Source: an uncultured SAR116 cluster alpha proteobacterium
GTDB taxonomy: Bacteria > Pseudomonadota > Alphaproteobacteria > Puniceispirillales > Marisalimonadaceae
Direction: 5' to 3'
NCBI GenBank assembly: GCA_902615025.1
Contig: CACMNV010000002.1
Span: forward strand, 106,868-170,867
DNA length: 64,000 bases
Shown: in pieces, positions 63,375-64,000 of the stretch
Layout: each line of letters begins with the position of its first letter
Position numbering within the stretch: the first letter of the stretch is position 1
Translations under genes and position numbers: made by a program
Notes under the pieces: model-generated
Database searches by the model: none
What the model was told of the DNA's origin: nothing
What the model saw: only the letters and a program-made list of their open reading frames with translations

Positions 63375-64000
63375 ATGAATTCTGATGTAAAAAACAAAAA
63401 AAATATAAGATTTGTTGCTTTAAAAATATGGGAATTGCTTTTTATTAAAAAAAATAAACTGAGTGACATTTTTAGAAATGATAAATCTTTTAATAGCTTA
63501 AATTCCAAAGATAGATCATTTATCTACTTTTTAATCCATTTGGCATTGAGGAATCATAATCAAATAAAATTCTTTCTTAAAAAGTTTATTAAAAAACAAG
63601 TTAGTAAAAACTTATACTTTTTAGATGGAATTCTCTTATTAGGTACAGCAGAAATTATTTGGTCAAGAACACCACACTATGCAGTTTTAAACTCGTACGT
63701 GGATTTATCAAAAATTCTTTGTGGGGTGAAATATTCAGGCTTCATTAATGCTGTTCTACAAAACATAGTTAGACAAAAAGACAACCTATCTTCAAGTAAT
63801 TGGGATATAAAAAACAATTATCCAAAATGGATGTTAAATAGTTGGGAAAAACAATATGGAAAAATAAAAACAACAAAAATGTTAAAAGTTTTAAACAAAG
63901 AACCTTACTTAGACATAATTTGCTCTAAAAAAATGAATATTGAAATGAAAAATAATTTAATAAAATTTTTAGATGGGCATGAAATTCATCTAAATGTAAT
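63375..64000 (+). CDS. rsmB: 16S rRNA (cytosine967-C5)-methyltransferase, N-terminal part (truncated by window end)
   Basis: NusB-like domain: NSKDRSFIYFLIHLALRNHNQIKFFL, YAVLNSYVDLSK, GFINAVLQNIVR; ORF open to window end. Confidence 0.88.
   Translation, partial: MNSDVKNKKNIRFVALKIWELLFIKKNKLSDIFRNDKSFNSLNSKDRSFIYFLIHLALRNHNQIKFFLKKFIKKQVSKNLYFLDGILLLGTAEIIWSRTPHYAVLNSYVDLSKILCGVKYSGFINAVLQNIVRQKDNLSSSNWDIKNNYPKWMLNSWEKQYGKIKTTKMLKVLNKEPYLDIICSKKMNIEMKNNLIKFLDGHEIHLNV

Overview
This is a low-GC, gene-dense alphaproteobacterial chromosome segment, probably from a streamlined marine lineage. It is almost entirely coding, with many 1-25 bp gene overlaps. I saw no tRNA, rRNA, CRISPR array, transposase, phage or defence gene. 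Left to right: ribF(3' end)-ileS-lspA-DUF3035 lipoprotein-mutL; rsmD, rluB, tadA, purD, xseA; an LPS block (two LpxL-like acyltransferases, waaA, lpxK, MsbA-like ABC exporter) with a tyrosine-phosphatase-fold gene and pmbA; argC plus an uncharacterised gene; a blue-tuned proteorhodopsin with crtI-crtB-crtY-blh; ubiA-rsmE-gshA-tldD; coxB-coxA-ctaB-small ORF-ctaG-coxC-surf1-thrC-M16 peptidase; algH, dsbD-like, peroxiredoxin, rnhA-thrB-ispH; F0 ATP synthase (atpI,B,E,F',F); an in-frame CaiB/BaiF::SMC chimera; acnB next to ccmABCDEFGHI; yciB, dusA; a mandelate-racemase-like / oxalyl-CoA-synthetase-like / ketopantoate-reductase-like cassette; DUF1491, DUF1674 and rsmB (5' end). The most notable anomaly is the CaiB::SMC ORF (46190-48304). 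It joins the N-terminal ~106 aa of a CoA-transferase to the hinge plus C-terminal half of SMC, so it is either a real rearrangement breakpoint or a chimeric assembly. Next are acnB at the position where acnA usually sits beside ccmA, the structured leader and slippage-prone tract in the rhodopsin/retinal locus, and several small genes missed by the ORF track (ctaB-ctaG small ORF, ccmD, DUF1674). I did not find a convincing undescribed multi-gene system.
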